A DNA stretch of 64,000 bases from contig NZ_AWFA01000006.1 in NCBI RefSeq assembly GCF_000682675.1, forward strand, positions 1-64,000. The letters run 5' to 3'. Position numbers and translations under genes: made by a program. Positions 8,174-19,100 of this stretch are shown one piece after another (position 1 is the stretch's first letter; each line of letters starts with the position of its first letter). This DNA comes from Hyphomonas pacifica (GTDB taxonomy: Bacteria; Pseudomonadota; Alphaproteobacteria; Caulobacterales; Hyphomonadaceae). Below the pieces are notes generated by a model. It did no database searches. It was not told where the DNA came from and saw only the letters and a program-made list of their open reading frames with translations.

Positions 8174-11100
8174 ATGAAAGCATTCGACTTCGACCAGCAT
8201 TTGATCACGGCATACGAACGGTTCTCGCGTTCCTTCACCTCAATCCGATCAGATGACCTGAGAGCTGAAATAGATCGGCAATATGACGAAGGGCGCTTCT
8301 GGCCTGAGGCGTTGCTGTCGCTCAATCCCCGATATCGGTCGGACAAAAACATCGATGAACTTGTAGCCACGGGTGATCTGGATGACGCCACTGGCAGGGT
8401 CTTTCGTTTTGGCGACGTTCCGATGACCTTCTATCGGCACCAGGCCGAAGCCATCGCCAAGGCGAAAGCAGGCAAGAGTTTCGTCGTCACGACCGGCACG
8501 GGATCAGGAAAATCCATGTGCTTCTTTGTGCCGGTGGTGGATGCAATTATTCGGGCTTTGCGGGCAGGAAAGCCAAGAAAGACGAGAGCCATCATCGTTT
8601 ATCCAATGAACGCGCTGGCGAATAGTCAATTGAAGGAGATCGACAAGTTCATCAGCCAGTCGGGCCTTCCGGAGAATATCCGTCCAGTGATCAAGCGATA
8701 TACTGGTCAGGAAAGCCAGGAGGAACGCCAGAAAATTGCAGCCAATCCTCCTGATATTCTGCTTACCAACTACATGATGGCAGAACTGCTTCTGACACGG
8801 CAGGACAAGCTAGATGCGCAAGTGGTCGAGAACGCGAGTGGCTTGGAATTCATCATCCTTGATGAGCTTCACACCTACAGGGGACGCCAAGGTGCAGACG
8901 TTGCTGTTCTTGTGCGACGCCTTCGCGACCGGTGCGCGCCAGACAAAGCCCCTGTCTGCATCGGTACTTCCGCGACTATGGCGTCCGAGGGCTCAGAAGA
9001 AAGTCGGGCCGTTGCGGTCGCAAAGGTCGCCTCTCGTTTGTTCGGCGCTGACATTGGCCCCGATGCCGTCATCGATGAGTCCCTGCAGCGCGCGACGGAT
9101 GACAAGATCACTCTATCAGATGCTGTCGCTTCACTGCCAGCCGTGCTGGGGGACGACCTTCCCGAAACACTAGATGACTCTACGCTCAGAACCCATGCGC
9201 TGGCGGTTTGGGCCGAGCTTGCGCTTGGTCTGGATGACGGCCTCGAGCTCAAACGACAGAAGCCAATGCCTTTTCAGGATGCCGTTGATCGACTCGTGGC
9301 GGACAGTGGTTTGGATTCTGAAAAGTGCAAGAGCGTTCTGCAGGAGTTTCTGACCAAAGTCAGCCTGCCAGAATTCGAAAGAGGCGGAAGCGGAGACCGC
9401 GCCTTTCTCGCCTTCAAGCTTCACCGCTTCATCTCGGGCGCAGGTGAAGTCTTTACCACCCTGACGAAACAGCCCCGAACGGTTCTGTTTGAAGGGCAGC
9501 TCGAAGATCCCACTTCACCAGGCAACCGCCTGTATCCAACGCGTTTCTGCAGAAATTGCGGTCAAGAATATCACGTCGTTACGAAGACTGACGATGATGG
9601 CCATACGAAATTTCTGCCGCGAGGGATCGACGATACGCCACTTGAGTCTGAAGACGGATCAGAAGTGGCTGGGTATCTCTGCCCCGTGCCAGACGGCGAC
9701 TCCGATTTCGTATTCAATGGCGATCTCACCACTTATCCGGAAAGCTGGCTGGAAGAACGCAATGGCGTGGAACGGTTGCGATCTTATCGAAGGCCGCGCG
9801 CTCCGGTGTCATTTCTTGTGGAGCCAGACGGGCGTCACGGTTCAGGTGGCCGGGAGTTCTTTTTTATACCCGGCAAATTCGCGTTCTGCCTGTGCTGTCA
9901 GGACGAACCCAATCAAGGCATGCGGGAGCGAAGCAAACTTGCGGGCTTGTCGGGTGAAGGCCGAAGCTCGGCGACGACGCTGTTGGTCTCGAGCGCCCTT
10001 GAATGGATGAATTCGACCGAGAGTGGTGTTCCGGAGACAAAACGAAAGCTTCTCGGCTTTACGGATAACCGTCAGGACGCGGCGCTGCAGTCTGGTCATT
10101 TCAATGACTTTCTTTTCGTCAGTCTCCTCCGCGGCGCGATTTTGCGGGCTATAGTTGACGATGGCGATGACGGCCTCAGCGAGGATGAGTTTGGTCTCAG
10201 GGTCGTTAAGGCGCTTGGCTTTGTCTCTTCCAATGCCGGCGCCCGGGTTCATTGGATGCTGGATCCGTCAGCAGGCGCGGTTATTCGCGAGGATGCACAG
10301 CGCGCGCTCGCAAAAGTGCTTGCCCATCGGGTCTGGACAGATCTTCGTCGCGGTTGGCGGTACACAAATCCCAGCCTCTCAGTTCTCAATCTGATTGATG
10401 TGCGATTTGTTGGCCTCGAGGAAATCGCCCACGACCGCGAGCGGATGATGGCTGTACTTCCGGAGTTGGGAGAGGTCTCGGCCGAGCAACGACAGAAGCT
10501 CCTGAAAGAACTGCTCAATGCAATGCTCGCCGGTCTCGCTGTGAACACAGAGTCTCTCGACCTGGCGGTGCTCGACGGCGTGGCGCAAAAATCTCGATCG
10601 CTGCTCCGTTCTCCATGGGCAATCGACAGCAAGGAGAAGCCGAGGGGGCGGGCGTCGCTGGTCCAGCGCGCTCCAGGCAAGGGCGTGGTCAGCCTGCGCG
10701 AAGAGCAAACGCTCCTCCGTGCAGGTCACAATTCCCGTATCGCCAGACTGATAAACAAGAAGAGCGTTATTGGAACAAAACTTGGCAAGAACGATTATCT
10801 GGATTTCCTAGGACGTCTTCTCGAACTTCTGTCTGATGAAGGTCTCGTTGTTCCCGTCGAGATCGACACCAATGTCATGGGCTGGCGGCTCACACCGTCG
10901 GCTGTCCGACTCGTGCCCGGTGCCGCACTCCAGGACGCGGCTGCGCGTGGCAATGAGTATTTCCATAACCTGTATCTCACCATTGCGAACGATCTCGCCC
11001 TGGGGAGCAGCGCCTATTGGGGGCTGGAAGGTCGGGAACACACCGCGCAAGTATCTCAAAAGCAACGCGAATGGCGCGAATGGCGGTTCCGGTTCGAGAA

Positions 11101-13360
11101 CGACGACCAGACCAATCTGCAGGGGTCTGAATACAGAACCGAGATAAAGGCCACAGGTGAGTCGGACCAGTTCCTACCGGCGCTCTTTTGTTCTCCGACA
11201 ATGGAGCTCGGTGTTGATATCTCAGCACTGAACGCGGTTTACCTCCGCAACGTGCCGCCAACCCCGGCAAACTATGCGCAGCGCGCGGGACGTGCCGGGC
11301 GCTCGGGTCAGGCTGCCGTAGTGGTCGCCTATTGCGCCTCAGGGTCACCACACGATCAATATTTCTTCGAGCGCCGCAACGATATGGTTGCCGGCGTTGT
11401 GAGGCCGCCTGCGCTCGACATCACAAATGAAGAGCTTGTTCGCTCCCATCTTCATGCGGTCTGGCTTGCCGAATCAAAGCTCGCCCTGTCCCCGGACATT
11501 CCAGAAATACTCGATCTTCAGACGGAGAATTTCCCGCTCAAAGACGACATATTGAGCGCGATAAACAAACCATCGCTCGTCTCATCAGCCGTGGGGCCCA
11601 TGAAACGCGTGCTGCATGCCATTCTGGCGGCGGACGGGGGGGCGCTTCCTACATGGATGGACGACGCCGATGACTTTGTTCTGAAGGTGGCCATGGAGGC
11701 GCCGAGATCGTTTGATCAAGCGTTTGGCCGATGGCGGGAGCTCTACAAGTCGGCACGCAGTCAACTTTCCGAGGCCAATGCGCGATCAGAGATCACAGGA
11801 CTCTCCGGAGCTGACCGGCGGAAGATAAAGTCTGCGCAAATTCAGGCCAGTGATCAGATTACCATCCTCGAGCAAGGCAAAGCATCGAATGGTTCGGACT
11901 TCTATTCGTATCGGTACTTGGCAACCGAGGGCTTTTTGCCGGGGTATAATTTTCCGCGTTTGCCACTTTACGCCTTTATTCCGGGTGAAGACAAAACCGG
12001 GTCGTTTTTATCGCGCGCCCGGTTTCTCGCTATTTCCGAGTTTGGCCCACGTAGTCTGATTTATCATGAGGGCCGCGCCTACCGCGTGATGAAAGCGAAG
12101 CTCCCTCCTGAGGCGCGGGGCGGGGACGGTTCAGAACTTGCGACAAAGGATATCTTCATCTGCCAGGAGTGCGGCGCTTGCCATGAAGGTGAGGTCGAGC
12201 GTTGCCATGGCTGCAATGCACATATGGCCAATGAAGTACCGATTAAGCGAACTCTTCGGATCGACAATGTAGAGGCGATGCCGACCGAGCGCATTTCGGC
12301 AAATGACGAAGAGCGTGTGCGGCAGGGCTTTGACATTCAAACGGTCTTCTCATGGCCGCGCAAGGAGGGACAAATTCAGGTCACCGAGGCCGACTATCGG
12401 TGTGGAGAAGCAAGTCTGCTGGCGCTCCAGTATGCGAACAGCGCCGAAATCAGTCGGTTGAACAAAGGCCTGAAACGTCGTCGCGACCAAACCGTCTTTG
12501 GCTTCTACATTGATCCCCGAACCGGGTACTGGGCCAAGTCCGAAGATGAAGACGCGGAAACAGACGCAGCACCAGACGTTGTAAAGCCAGTCCGCATTGT
12601 GCCGATAGTCCGTGATCACAAGAATGCACTTCTCGTCCGGATCAAAGAGCCACAAGCCTATGCACCTGCAACGATCACGACACTCCAGCATGCCCTGCTC
12701 AGGGGTATCGAAGTCGTCTACCAGCTGGAGGAAGGTGAAGTGCTGGGCGAGCCTCTACCGGCTCGCGATAATCGCCGGGCGATTTTGGCGTATGAGGCTA
12801 CAGAGGGTGGCGCGGGCGTCCTGACCCGTCTGATCGATGATCCCAAAGCGATAGCTGAGGTGGCGAGGACAGCATTGGAGCTGATGCACTTTGAGAACAT
12901 TGAGAAGGCGATTAGCGATGGCGATGCGACATTGCTCACGGACGCTGACGATGAAGCGTGCGTCAGAGGCTGTTATCGGTGCCTGCTCTCATACTTCAAC
13001 CAGCCCGATCATGAACAGATCGATCGGGCCAGCGATGAAGTGAAGCAGTTGCTTGTAGATCTTGCTCGAGGCGAGACCGTGCTCCAGCAACAAACTAAAC
13101 CAGATGCGGCGGCTCATCTCTGGCTGAGCGCTTTTGCGGCCGCCAACTTGCCGGAACCCGATGCTCTGCATTTTGAAATCGGAGAAGCGTCGATCGAATA
13201 TGGCTGGAAAACACATCGCGTCGCGGCGACTTTGAAGCCTCTCACGGATCCGCTGGCCGAACAGGCTCAAGCCCAGGGGTGGGAGCTGGTATTTCTGCCC
13301 TCAAGTCCGGGTGAGGGACTTCCGCCAGAGCTGGTTGAATTGCTGGGGGGCAACGCATGA
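8174..13360 (+). CDS. Giant DEAD/DEAH-type helicase with C-terminal DUF1998 (DruE/DrmAB-like)
   Basis: The 1,728-aa protein carries Walker A TGTGSGKSMC (about residues 105-114), a DELH box (about 229-232), a cysteine pair CRNCGQEY near residue 459, helicase motifs GVDIS and QRAGRAGRSGQ (about 1013-1045), a second cysteine cluster CQECGACHEGEVERCHGC (about 1330-1347) and a DUF1998 region with EGGAGVLTRL and CVRGCYRCLLSYFNQ (about 1542-1608). DUF1998 helicases of this size occur as DruE in Druantia, and DISARM splits similar functions over DrmA and DrmB. The stop overlaps the next start by 4 bp (ATGA). Likely role: ATP-driven loading or translocation on invading DNA; inferred. Confidence 0.9.
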   Translation: MKAFDFDQHLITAYERFSRSFTSIRSDDLRAEIDRQYDEGRFWPEALLSLNPRYRSDKNIDELVATGDLDDATGRVFRFGDVPMTFYRHQAEAIAKAKAGKSFVVTTGTGSGKSMCFFVPVVDAIIRALRAGKPRKTRAIIVYPMNALANSQLKEIDKFISQSGLPENIRPVIKRYTGQESQEERQKIAANPPDILLTNYMMAELLLTRQDKLDAQVVENASGLEFIILDELHTYRGRQGADVAVLVRRLRDRCAPDKAPVCIGTSATMASEGSEESRAVAVAKVASRLFGADIGPDAVIDESLQRATDDKITLSDAVASLPAVLGDDLPETLDDSTLRTHALAVWAELALGLDDGLELKRQKPMPFQDAVDRLVADSGLDSEKCKSVLQEFLTKVSLPEFERGGSGDRAFLAFKLHRFISGAGEVFTTLTKQPRTVLFEGQLEDPTSPGNRLYPTRFCRNCGQEYHVVTKTDDDGHTKFLPRGIDDTPLESEDGSEVAGYLCPVPDGDSDFVFNGDLTTYPESWLEERNGVERLRSYRRPRAPVSFLVEPDGRHGSGGREFFFIPGKFAFCLCCQDEPNQGMRERSKLAGLSGEGRSSATTLLVSSALEWMNSTESGVPETKRKLLGFTDNRQDAALQSGHFNDFLFVSLLRGAILRAIVDDGDDGLSEDEFGLRVVKALGFVSSNAGARVHWMLDPSAGAVIREDAQRALAKVLAHRVWTDLRRGWRYTNPSLSVLNLIDVRFVGLEEIAHDRERMMAVLPELGEVSAEQRQKLLKELLNAMLAGLAVNTESLDLAVLDGVAQKSRSLLRSPWAIDSKEKPRGRASLVQRAPGKGVVSLREEQTLLRAGHNSRIARLINKKSVIGTKLGKNDYLDFLGRLLELLSDEGLVVPVEIDTNVMGWRLTPSAVRLVPGAALQDAAARGNEYFHNLYLTIANDLALGSSAYWGLEGREHTAQVSQKQREWREWRFRFENDDQTNLQGSEYRTEIKATGESDQFLPALFCSPTMELGVDISALNAVYLRNVPPTPANYAQRAGRAGRSGQAAVVVAYCASGSPHDQYFFERRNDMVAGVVRPPALDITNEELVRSHLHAVWLAESKLALSPDIPEILDLQTENFPLKDDILSAINKPSLVSSAVGPMKRVLHAILAADGGALPTWMDDADDFVLKVAMEAPRSFDQAFGRWRELYKSARSQLSEANARSEITGLSGADRRKIKSAQIQASDQITILEQGKASNGSDFYSYRYLATEGFLPGYNFPRLPLYAFIPGEDKTGSFLSRARFLAISEFGPRSLIYHEGRAYRVMKAKLPPEARGGDGSELATKDIFICQECGACHEGEVERCHGCNAHMANEVPIKRTLRIDNVEAMPTERISANDEERVRQGFDIQTVFSWPRKEGQIQVTEADYRCGEASLLALQYANSAEISRLNKGLKRRRDQTVFGFYIDPRTGYWAKSEDEDAETDAAPDVVKPVRIVPIVRDHKNALLVRIKEPQAYAPATITTLQHALLRGIEVVYQLEEGEVLGEPLPARDNRRAILAYEATEGGAGVLTRLIDDPKAIAEVARTALELMHFENIEKAISDGDATLLTDADDEACVRGCYRCLLSYFNQPDHEQIDRASDEVKQLLVDLARGETVLQQQTKPDAAAHLWLSAFAAANLPEPDALHFEIGEASIEYGWKTHRVAATLKPLTDPLAEQAQAQGWELVFLPSSPGEGLPPELVELLGGNA

Positions 13361-16122
13361 GGGTCAACGTCTCGCCAGGCGATATCGTGCGTGCGCGAGG
13401 ACGGGAGTGGGTCGCACTGCCGCCACCAGATGGTGATGTGTTGGCGCTTCGGCCTTTGTCCGGCAACGAAAACGACGTGGTGTTGCTGAACCCCGACCTT
13501 GAGCTGACGGCGGTCGAACCGGCCCGCTTCGACTTGCCTGCAGACGCCGCGCGCACCGTTCAAGCCAAGGCCGCCCTTTTGAGCGATGCATTGAGGCTTA
13601 CACTGCGACGCGGTGCAGGTCCTTTCAGATCGGCGGCCCATCTATCTTTCGAGCCTCGCACCTACCAGTTGGTTCCGCTTCTTATGGCCTTGAGGCTCCA
13701 GGTGCCACGGCTGCTCATCGCTGATGATGTGGGGATCGGAAAAACCATCGAAGCAGGATTGATCCTCCGCGAGCTCATGGATCGGGGCGAGGTAGATTCG
13801 TTCTCAGTGCTTTGTCCGCCGCATCTGGTGGATCAATGGCTCATTGAACTCAAAGACCGGTTCGGGATTGATGCGGTCCCGGTAACCTCGGGGACAGCGA
13901 CCCGGCTCGAACGTAATCTGCCTCTCGCGCAAACACTCTTTGACGCGTTTCCGTTTACGGTTGTCAGTCTCGACTACATCAAAGCGGAGAAGCGGCGGGA
14001 CGGGTTTGCAAGGGCGTGTCCTGACTTTGTCATAGTTGATGAAGCTCACGCCTGCGTCGGGACCCACAAGGGCAAGCAGCAGCGTTTCGACCTTCTTCAG
14101 GGGCTGGCAAAAGACGCCAATCGCCGACTGATAATGCTGACCGCCACACCGCATTCAGGTGATGAAGAGGCATTTGCGCGGCTTCTGTCACTAATTGATG
14201 AGGAATTCGCGAGCGCAGACTTTGACAATACGCGCTATCGAGAGCGCCTTGCACGGCATTTTGTCCAGCGCAGACGTGTGGACCTGATTGAAGGAGACTG
14301 GGACGAGACGCGGTCCTTTCCAAAACATGAGACCACGGAATTCTCCTATCGGTTGACGGGACCGCATCTCGATTTCCAGGAGTCGGTTATCGACTATTGT
14401 CTGGGAGTCGTTTCGCGCGCCGGCAACCAAAGACGGGATCAAAGATTAGCGTTCTGGGGAACGCTTGCGCTGATGCGCTGCGTTGGGTCGTCACCGGCTG
14501 CGGCGCTCAGTGCCCTGAGGAACCGCGCCAGCAATGAGACTGAGCGCCTCGAACCCCGGATATACGACGAAGACGGCGATGACGAAGATGCCGTTGACCT
14601 CGAGCCGGGCACGGTCTTCACATCGGATCCTGAACTTCTTGCACTACTCGATCGAGCATCAGGGCTCACAACCGAGACAGACCCGAAAATTGACGCGCTC
14701 GTCAGTACTTTGAAACCTCTGATCAAAGACGGGGCAAACCCGGTCGTGTTTTGCCGTTATCTGGCAACTGCGGAATATGTGAAGGAACGGCTTCGCAAAG
14801 CTTTTGGCAAACTCACGGTGGAGGTTGTGACCGGCGAGCTGACGCCGGATGAGCGGCGCGACCGTGTCGCCGAAATGGCCTCTGAGGATTCGCAGAAGGA
14901 CACGCAGCGCATTCTTGTGGCCACCGACTGCCTGTCGGAAGGCATCAATCTTCAGCAACTCTTCGACACCGTGGTTCACTACGATCTTTCGTGGAATCCC
15001 ACGCGCCACCAGCAGCGGGAGGGCCGCGTTGACCGCTTTGGTCAGCCTGCTGAACTGGTTCGGTCCATCATGATGTTCTCCCCCGACAGCGCGATCGACG
15101 GCGCAGTTCTGGACGTCATCTTGCGAAAGGCAGAAGAGATCAGAAAAGCAACCGGCGTCACCGTTCCGCTGCCGGAAGAACGTGGAGCGGTCACAGACGC
15201 ATTGATGGCGTCGATGATGCTGCGTCGCGGCGGGCAGCAACAACTCGCGCTCGACCTACGTCTTGAAGACGGCACACGGGCCATTGAGACGCGTTGGCGC
15301 GATGCCAGCGAGAATGAAAAGAAATCACGCGCGCGATTTGCCCAGAATGCCATGAAGCCGGGTGAAGTCGCACCGGAATGGAACAAGGTGAAAGACCTGC
15401 TCGGCTCGCCTGATGACGCTCGGCAGTTCGTTGACCGGGCCATGTCGAAATTTGGCGTACCGCTCGAGAAGAAGGGCCCGGTCCATCTCGCGCATGTGCA
15501 CGCCCTGGAGCCAAGCCTGAAAGAAAAACTGGATCAGCGCGGGCTCACGGGGTCAGTGAGGCTTGCCACCGCCGAACCTGCGCCTTCGGGAACCAGTCTT
15601 CTGACGCGGACCCATCCCTTGACATCCGCTTTGGCGGAAAGCCTGCTCGAAGCCTCTCTCGAACCTGAATCATTGCCAGATCTAGGTATTGGCCGTGTTG
15701 GTGCCTGGCCAACTCCAGCGGTCACCGTCGTGACGCGGATTGCCCTACTGCGTCTGCGATACAAGCTGACCATTCACGCCAGAAAAGAAAGACTGCTCCT
15801 CGCTGAGGAAGCCGCGCTTGTTGCCCTGCAGGGCGATAAGATCGTTGCGTCTGGAAACGCCGTCCGGGACTGGCTCAGCACACCGGCGACAGCGGACCTC
15901 GCCGACATTGCACGCAAGAGACTGACCGATGCAGCCAAAGCCGATCTGCCGATGATGCTTGCGGGTCCGCTGGCAGACTTCATCCGGCAGCGTGCGGAGG
16001 AACTCGTCGAAGATCATGCCCGCTTGCGCGCCGCCGCTGGGGCCGCCTCCAGGGTTAGCGTCGAACCAGTGCTGCCGCCGGATGTTATCGGGCTCTTCGT
16101 TCTCATACCGGACGGAGCCTAA
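13357..16122 (+). CDS. SNF2-family helicase, DrmD-like
   Basis: This 921-aa SF2 ATPase has Walker A ADDVGIGKTIEAG (about residues 121-133), the DEAH box in FVIVDEAHAC (about 224-233), TATPHSGDEEAF, and helicase motif VI in HQQREGRVDRFGQ (about 550-562). The order and wording match SNF2-type helicases of class 1 DISARM (DrmD) and related defence loci. It overlaps the DUF1998 helicase gene by 4 bp, and its stop is 2 bp before the methyltransferase start, so one transcript is likely. Function in DNA translocation or remodelling on foreign DNA is from family knowledge, not from the sequence alone. Confidence 0.9.
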   Translation: MRVNVSPGDIVRARGREWVALPPPDGDVLALRPLSGNENDVVLLNPDLELTAVEPARFDLPADAARTVQAKAALLSDALRLTLRRGAGPFRSAAHLSFEPRTYQLVPLLMALRLQVPRLLIADDVGIGKTIEAGLILRELMDRGEVDSFSVLCPPHLVDQWLIELKDRFGIDAVPVTSGTATRLERNLPLAQTLFDAFPFTVVSLDYIKAEKRRDGFARACPDFVIVDEAHACVGTHKGKQQRFDLLQGLAKDANRRLIMLTATPHSGDEEAFARLLSLIDEEFASADFDNTRYRERLARHFVQRRRVDLIEGDWDETRSFPKHETTEFSYRLTGPHLDFQESVIDYCLGVVSRAGNQRRDQRLAFWGTLALMRCVGSSPAAALSALRNRASNETERLEPRIYDEDGDDEDAVDLEPGTVFTSDPELLALLDRASGLTTETDPKIDALVSTLKPLIKDGANPVVFCRYLATAEYVKERLRKAFGKLTVEVVTGELTPDERRDRVAEMASEDSQKDTQRILVATDCLSEGINLQQLFDTVVHYDLSWNPTRHQQREGRVDRFGQPAELVRSIMMFSPDSAIDGAVLDVILRKAEEIRKATGVTVPLPEERGAVTDALMASMMLRRGGQQQLALDLRLEDGTRAIETRWRDASENEKKSRARFAQNAMKPGEVAPEWNKVKDLLGSPDDARQFVDRAMSKFGVPLEKKGPVHLAHVHALEPSLKEKLDQRGLTGSVRLATAEPAPSGTSLLTRTHPLTSALAESLLEASLEPESLPDLGIGRVGAWPTPAVTVVTRIALLRLRYKLTIHARKERLLLAEEAALVALQGDKIVASGNAVRDWLSTPATADLADIARKRLTDAAKADLPMMLAGPLADFIRQRAEELVEDHARLRAAAGAASRVSVEPVLPPDVIGLFVLIPDGA

Positions 16123-16124
16123 GC

Positions 16125-19100
16125 ATGGCGCGTCGCCCCGTCACCGACCTTTCCGCCTGGCCTTCGATTAGTCTCGAAGGCAATCTGATTGCGCCCGCCA
16201 TGCTGGCGCGGATTGATGAACGTGCTGCGCCCGAACAAAGCCCAGAAGAGTATGGCGTGCGCAAAGGCCTTACACTTCGCGAAGACATCTCCACGGCGTT
16301 CCGGGTTGGCCAGTCGCATTTTGATGCGTTCAGCAAACAGAGTAATCCTTCGGCCGACGCCACGCGGCGCTTCATTAAGGCCTTCCTGAAGGAGACGTTT
16401 GGGTTCGATGATGTCGAAGATGGTGAAGGGCTGATAGCACTCTTTGCGGGCGACAAGCGTATTCCCGTCATTGTCGTACCGCCTGATGAGGAACGGCTCG
16501 ACCGACGCAGCGCCACGTTGTCGGTCGAGCGCTCGCGCTCGCCCGCCTTTGCGCTTCAGGACTACCTCAACGAAGAAGATGACGCCCTGTGGGGCCTTGC
16601 CACAAATGGCACCGTTATTCGCCTGATGCGGGACAACGCCTCCCTGACGCGCCCCGCGTTCATCGAGGCTGACCTTGCACAAATCTTCTCCAATGAGGAC
16701 GCCGCATCTTTCGGTCTGCTCTGGCTCCTCATTCACCGAAGCCGTTTCGGCAATGCTGGCGCGTCGGCCACCGACTGTGCGCTGGAACGCTGGCGGGAAA
16801 CGGGAACGAAGGAAGGCGAAGTTGCACGCGACCGGCTCGCAGCACAGGTCAAACTTGCCCTCAATATTCTCGGATCGGGCTTCCTTGAAGCCAATCCGGC
16901 GCTCGCGGCCAAGCTTCAGTCTGGCGAGCAAAACCTGACCGAGTGGTTCAACGAACTGCTGCGTCTAGTCTACCGGCTGATCTTCCTGATGGTTGCCGAG
17001 GACCGAAACCTTCTGCACCCGAAGGTTTCCAGGGCGGAGGCGCGCAAGCTTTATGCGGATGGTTACAGCCTCGCCCATCTTCGCGCCCAGTGTTTTCGCG
17101 GGGCGACCTGGGACCGCCACCATGACCGATTTGAGGGGATCAAGATCGTCTTCCGCGCACTGGCTGGTGGTCAGGAGGCCCTGGCGCTGCCCGCGCTTGG
17201 CGGGCTCTTTGCGCCGAACATGCTGCCGAGCCTGGAGACCGCGAAGTTGCGCAACCGCGCCTTCATGGAGGCGCTCTACCGCCTTTCATGGCTGCAGGGC
17301 AAAACAGGCATGGCGCCGGTCAACTGGCGCGCCATGGAGACCGAGGAACTAGGCTCCGTCTATGAATCCCTCCTCGAACTCCAGCCCCAGCTTGGCGATG
17401 ACGGCAAGTCGCTGGTCTTTGCGTCCGAAGCGGCGGAACAGAAGGGCAATCAGCGCAAAACCACCGGTTCCTACTACACGCCCGACAGCCTCGTGCAGGC
17501 CCTGCTCGATACCGCGCTCGATCCGGTCCTCGAAAAGACCGAGACCGAAGCGGATGATCCGGAAGCCGCGCTACTAAACCTGTCTGTCATCGATCCCGCC
17601 TGCGGGTCGGGTCACTTTCTGCTCGCTGCGGCAAGACGGATTGCCACGCGCGTCGCCCGTATTCGTGCCGACGGCACACCGGCGCAGGAGGATTTCCGCC
17701 ACGCGCTGCGCGATGTCGCGCGCTCCTGCATTCACGGCGTGGACCGCAATCCGATGGCGGTGGAGCTGACCAAGGTGGCGCTCTGGATCGAGACGGTCGA
17801 TCCCGGCCTGCCGCTCGGGTTTTTCGATGCGCAAATCCGCTGCGGCGATGCGCTGCTCGGTGTGTTCGATCTGGCTGTTCTGGAAGAAGGTATTCCGGAT
17901 GCGGCCTACAAGCCGCTAACGGGCGACGACAAGGATGTCGCCAAATACTATCGCGACAAGAACAAGCGCGAGGTCAAAGAGCGGGAGACCATCGCCAGCG
18001 GCTTCGGGTTTGCCCGCCAGCAGGATTTCATGCGCGAATTTGCGCGCCTGCGCGCCATGCCGGAAAACACGGTGCGGCAGATCGAGGCCAAGGCTGAGAA
18101 GCTTCGTGCCCTGACGGCGGAGGGCGCAATCGCCTGGACGCTGGAGACCGCCTGCGATCTCTATGTCTCAGCCTTCCTCCTGCCCAAGACGAAAGACGAT
18201 CCGCATGCCGGTCCGGACGGCCTGCCGCGCCGGGGCGCTGAGACCGTACCGACCTCTGGCGCGCTCTGGGAATGGCTGCGCGGCGTGCAACTCTTCGGCC
18301 CACTCTTCGCAAACAGCATCGACGCTGCCCGCAAAGCACGCGCTTTCCACTGGCCGCTGGAATTCCCAGACGTCATGCAACACGGTGGGTTCGATGTGGT
18401 GCTGGGCAATCCGCCTTGGGAGCGTGTCGAAGTTCAAGAACAGGAAATTTTCGCAACGTCACATCCCGAGATCGCGACTGCAAAGAATGCTTCCCATCGC
18501 AAAAGGATGATCGACGCGCTGAGGACTAGCGATCCAAAGAACTTCGCGCGATGGCAGGATGCGCTCCGGACAGCGGCTTTCGAGGTGAATTTTTATAAGG
18601 AAAGCGGAAGGTTTCCGCTCGGTAGCCCGGGAAAGGTAAATACCTACGCCGTATTCTCGGACCTGTTTTGGCAGCTAGCACATCCACAAGGCTATTCTGG
18701 GTTGATTATTCCGACTGGTCTGGTCGGCGGCTATACGTATCGTGAGTTTCTCGGCGAGCTATTGCGCGCGAGGTCGCTAGTAGCATTCTACGGTTTCGAG
18801 AATGAAGACCTTATCTTTCCTCACATCACCAATAAGGTAAAGTTTGGCCTACTGACGGTTGCCGGGCGCAGTGTTGAAATCGAACGACCTTGGTTCACGG
18901 CGCACATTCGCCAGCCTGCCGAAATCGCTGATCCCGAGAAGCGTTATTCGCTTACCGTCGATGAAATCCGGGCGATCAATCCGAACACGCTCAATCTGCC
19001 AGCGTTTCGCTGGGCCAGAGACGCCAAAGTTACTGCTGTCATCCACACCGTGGCACCGATCTTGATCGAGAAGGACGGAAACACGGTTGTTCGGAATGAC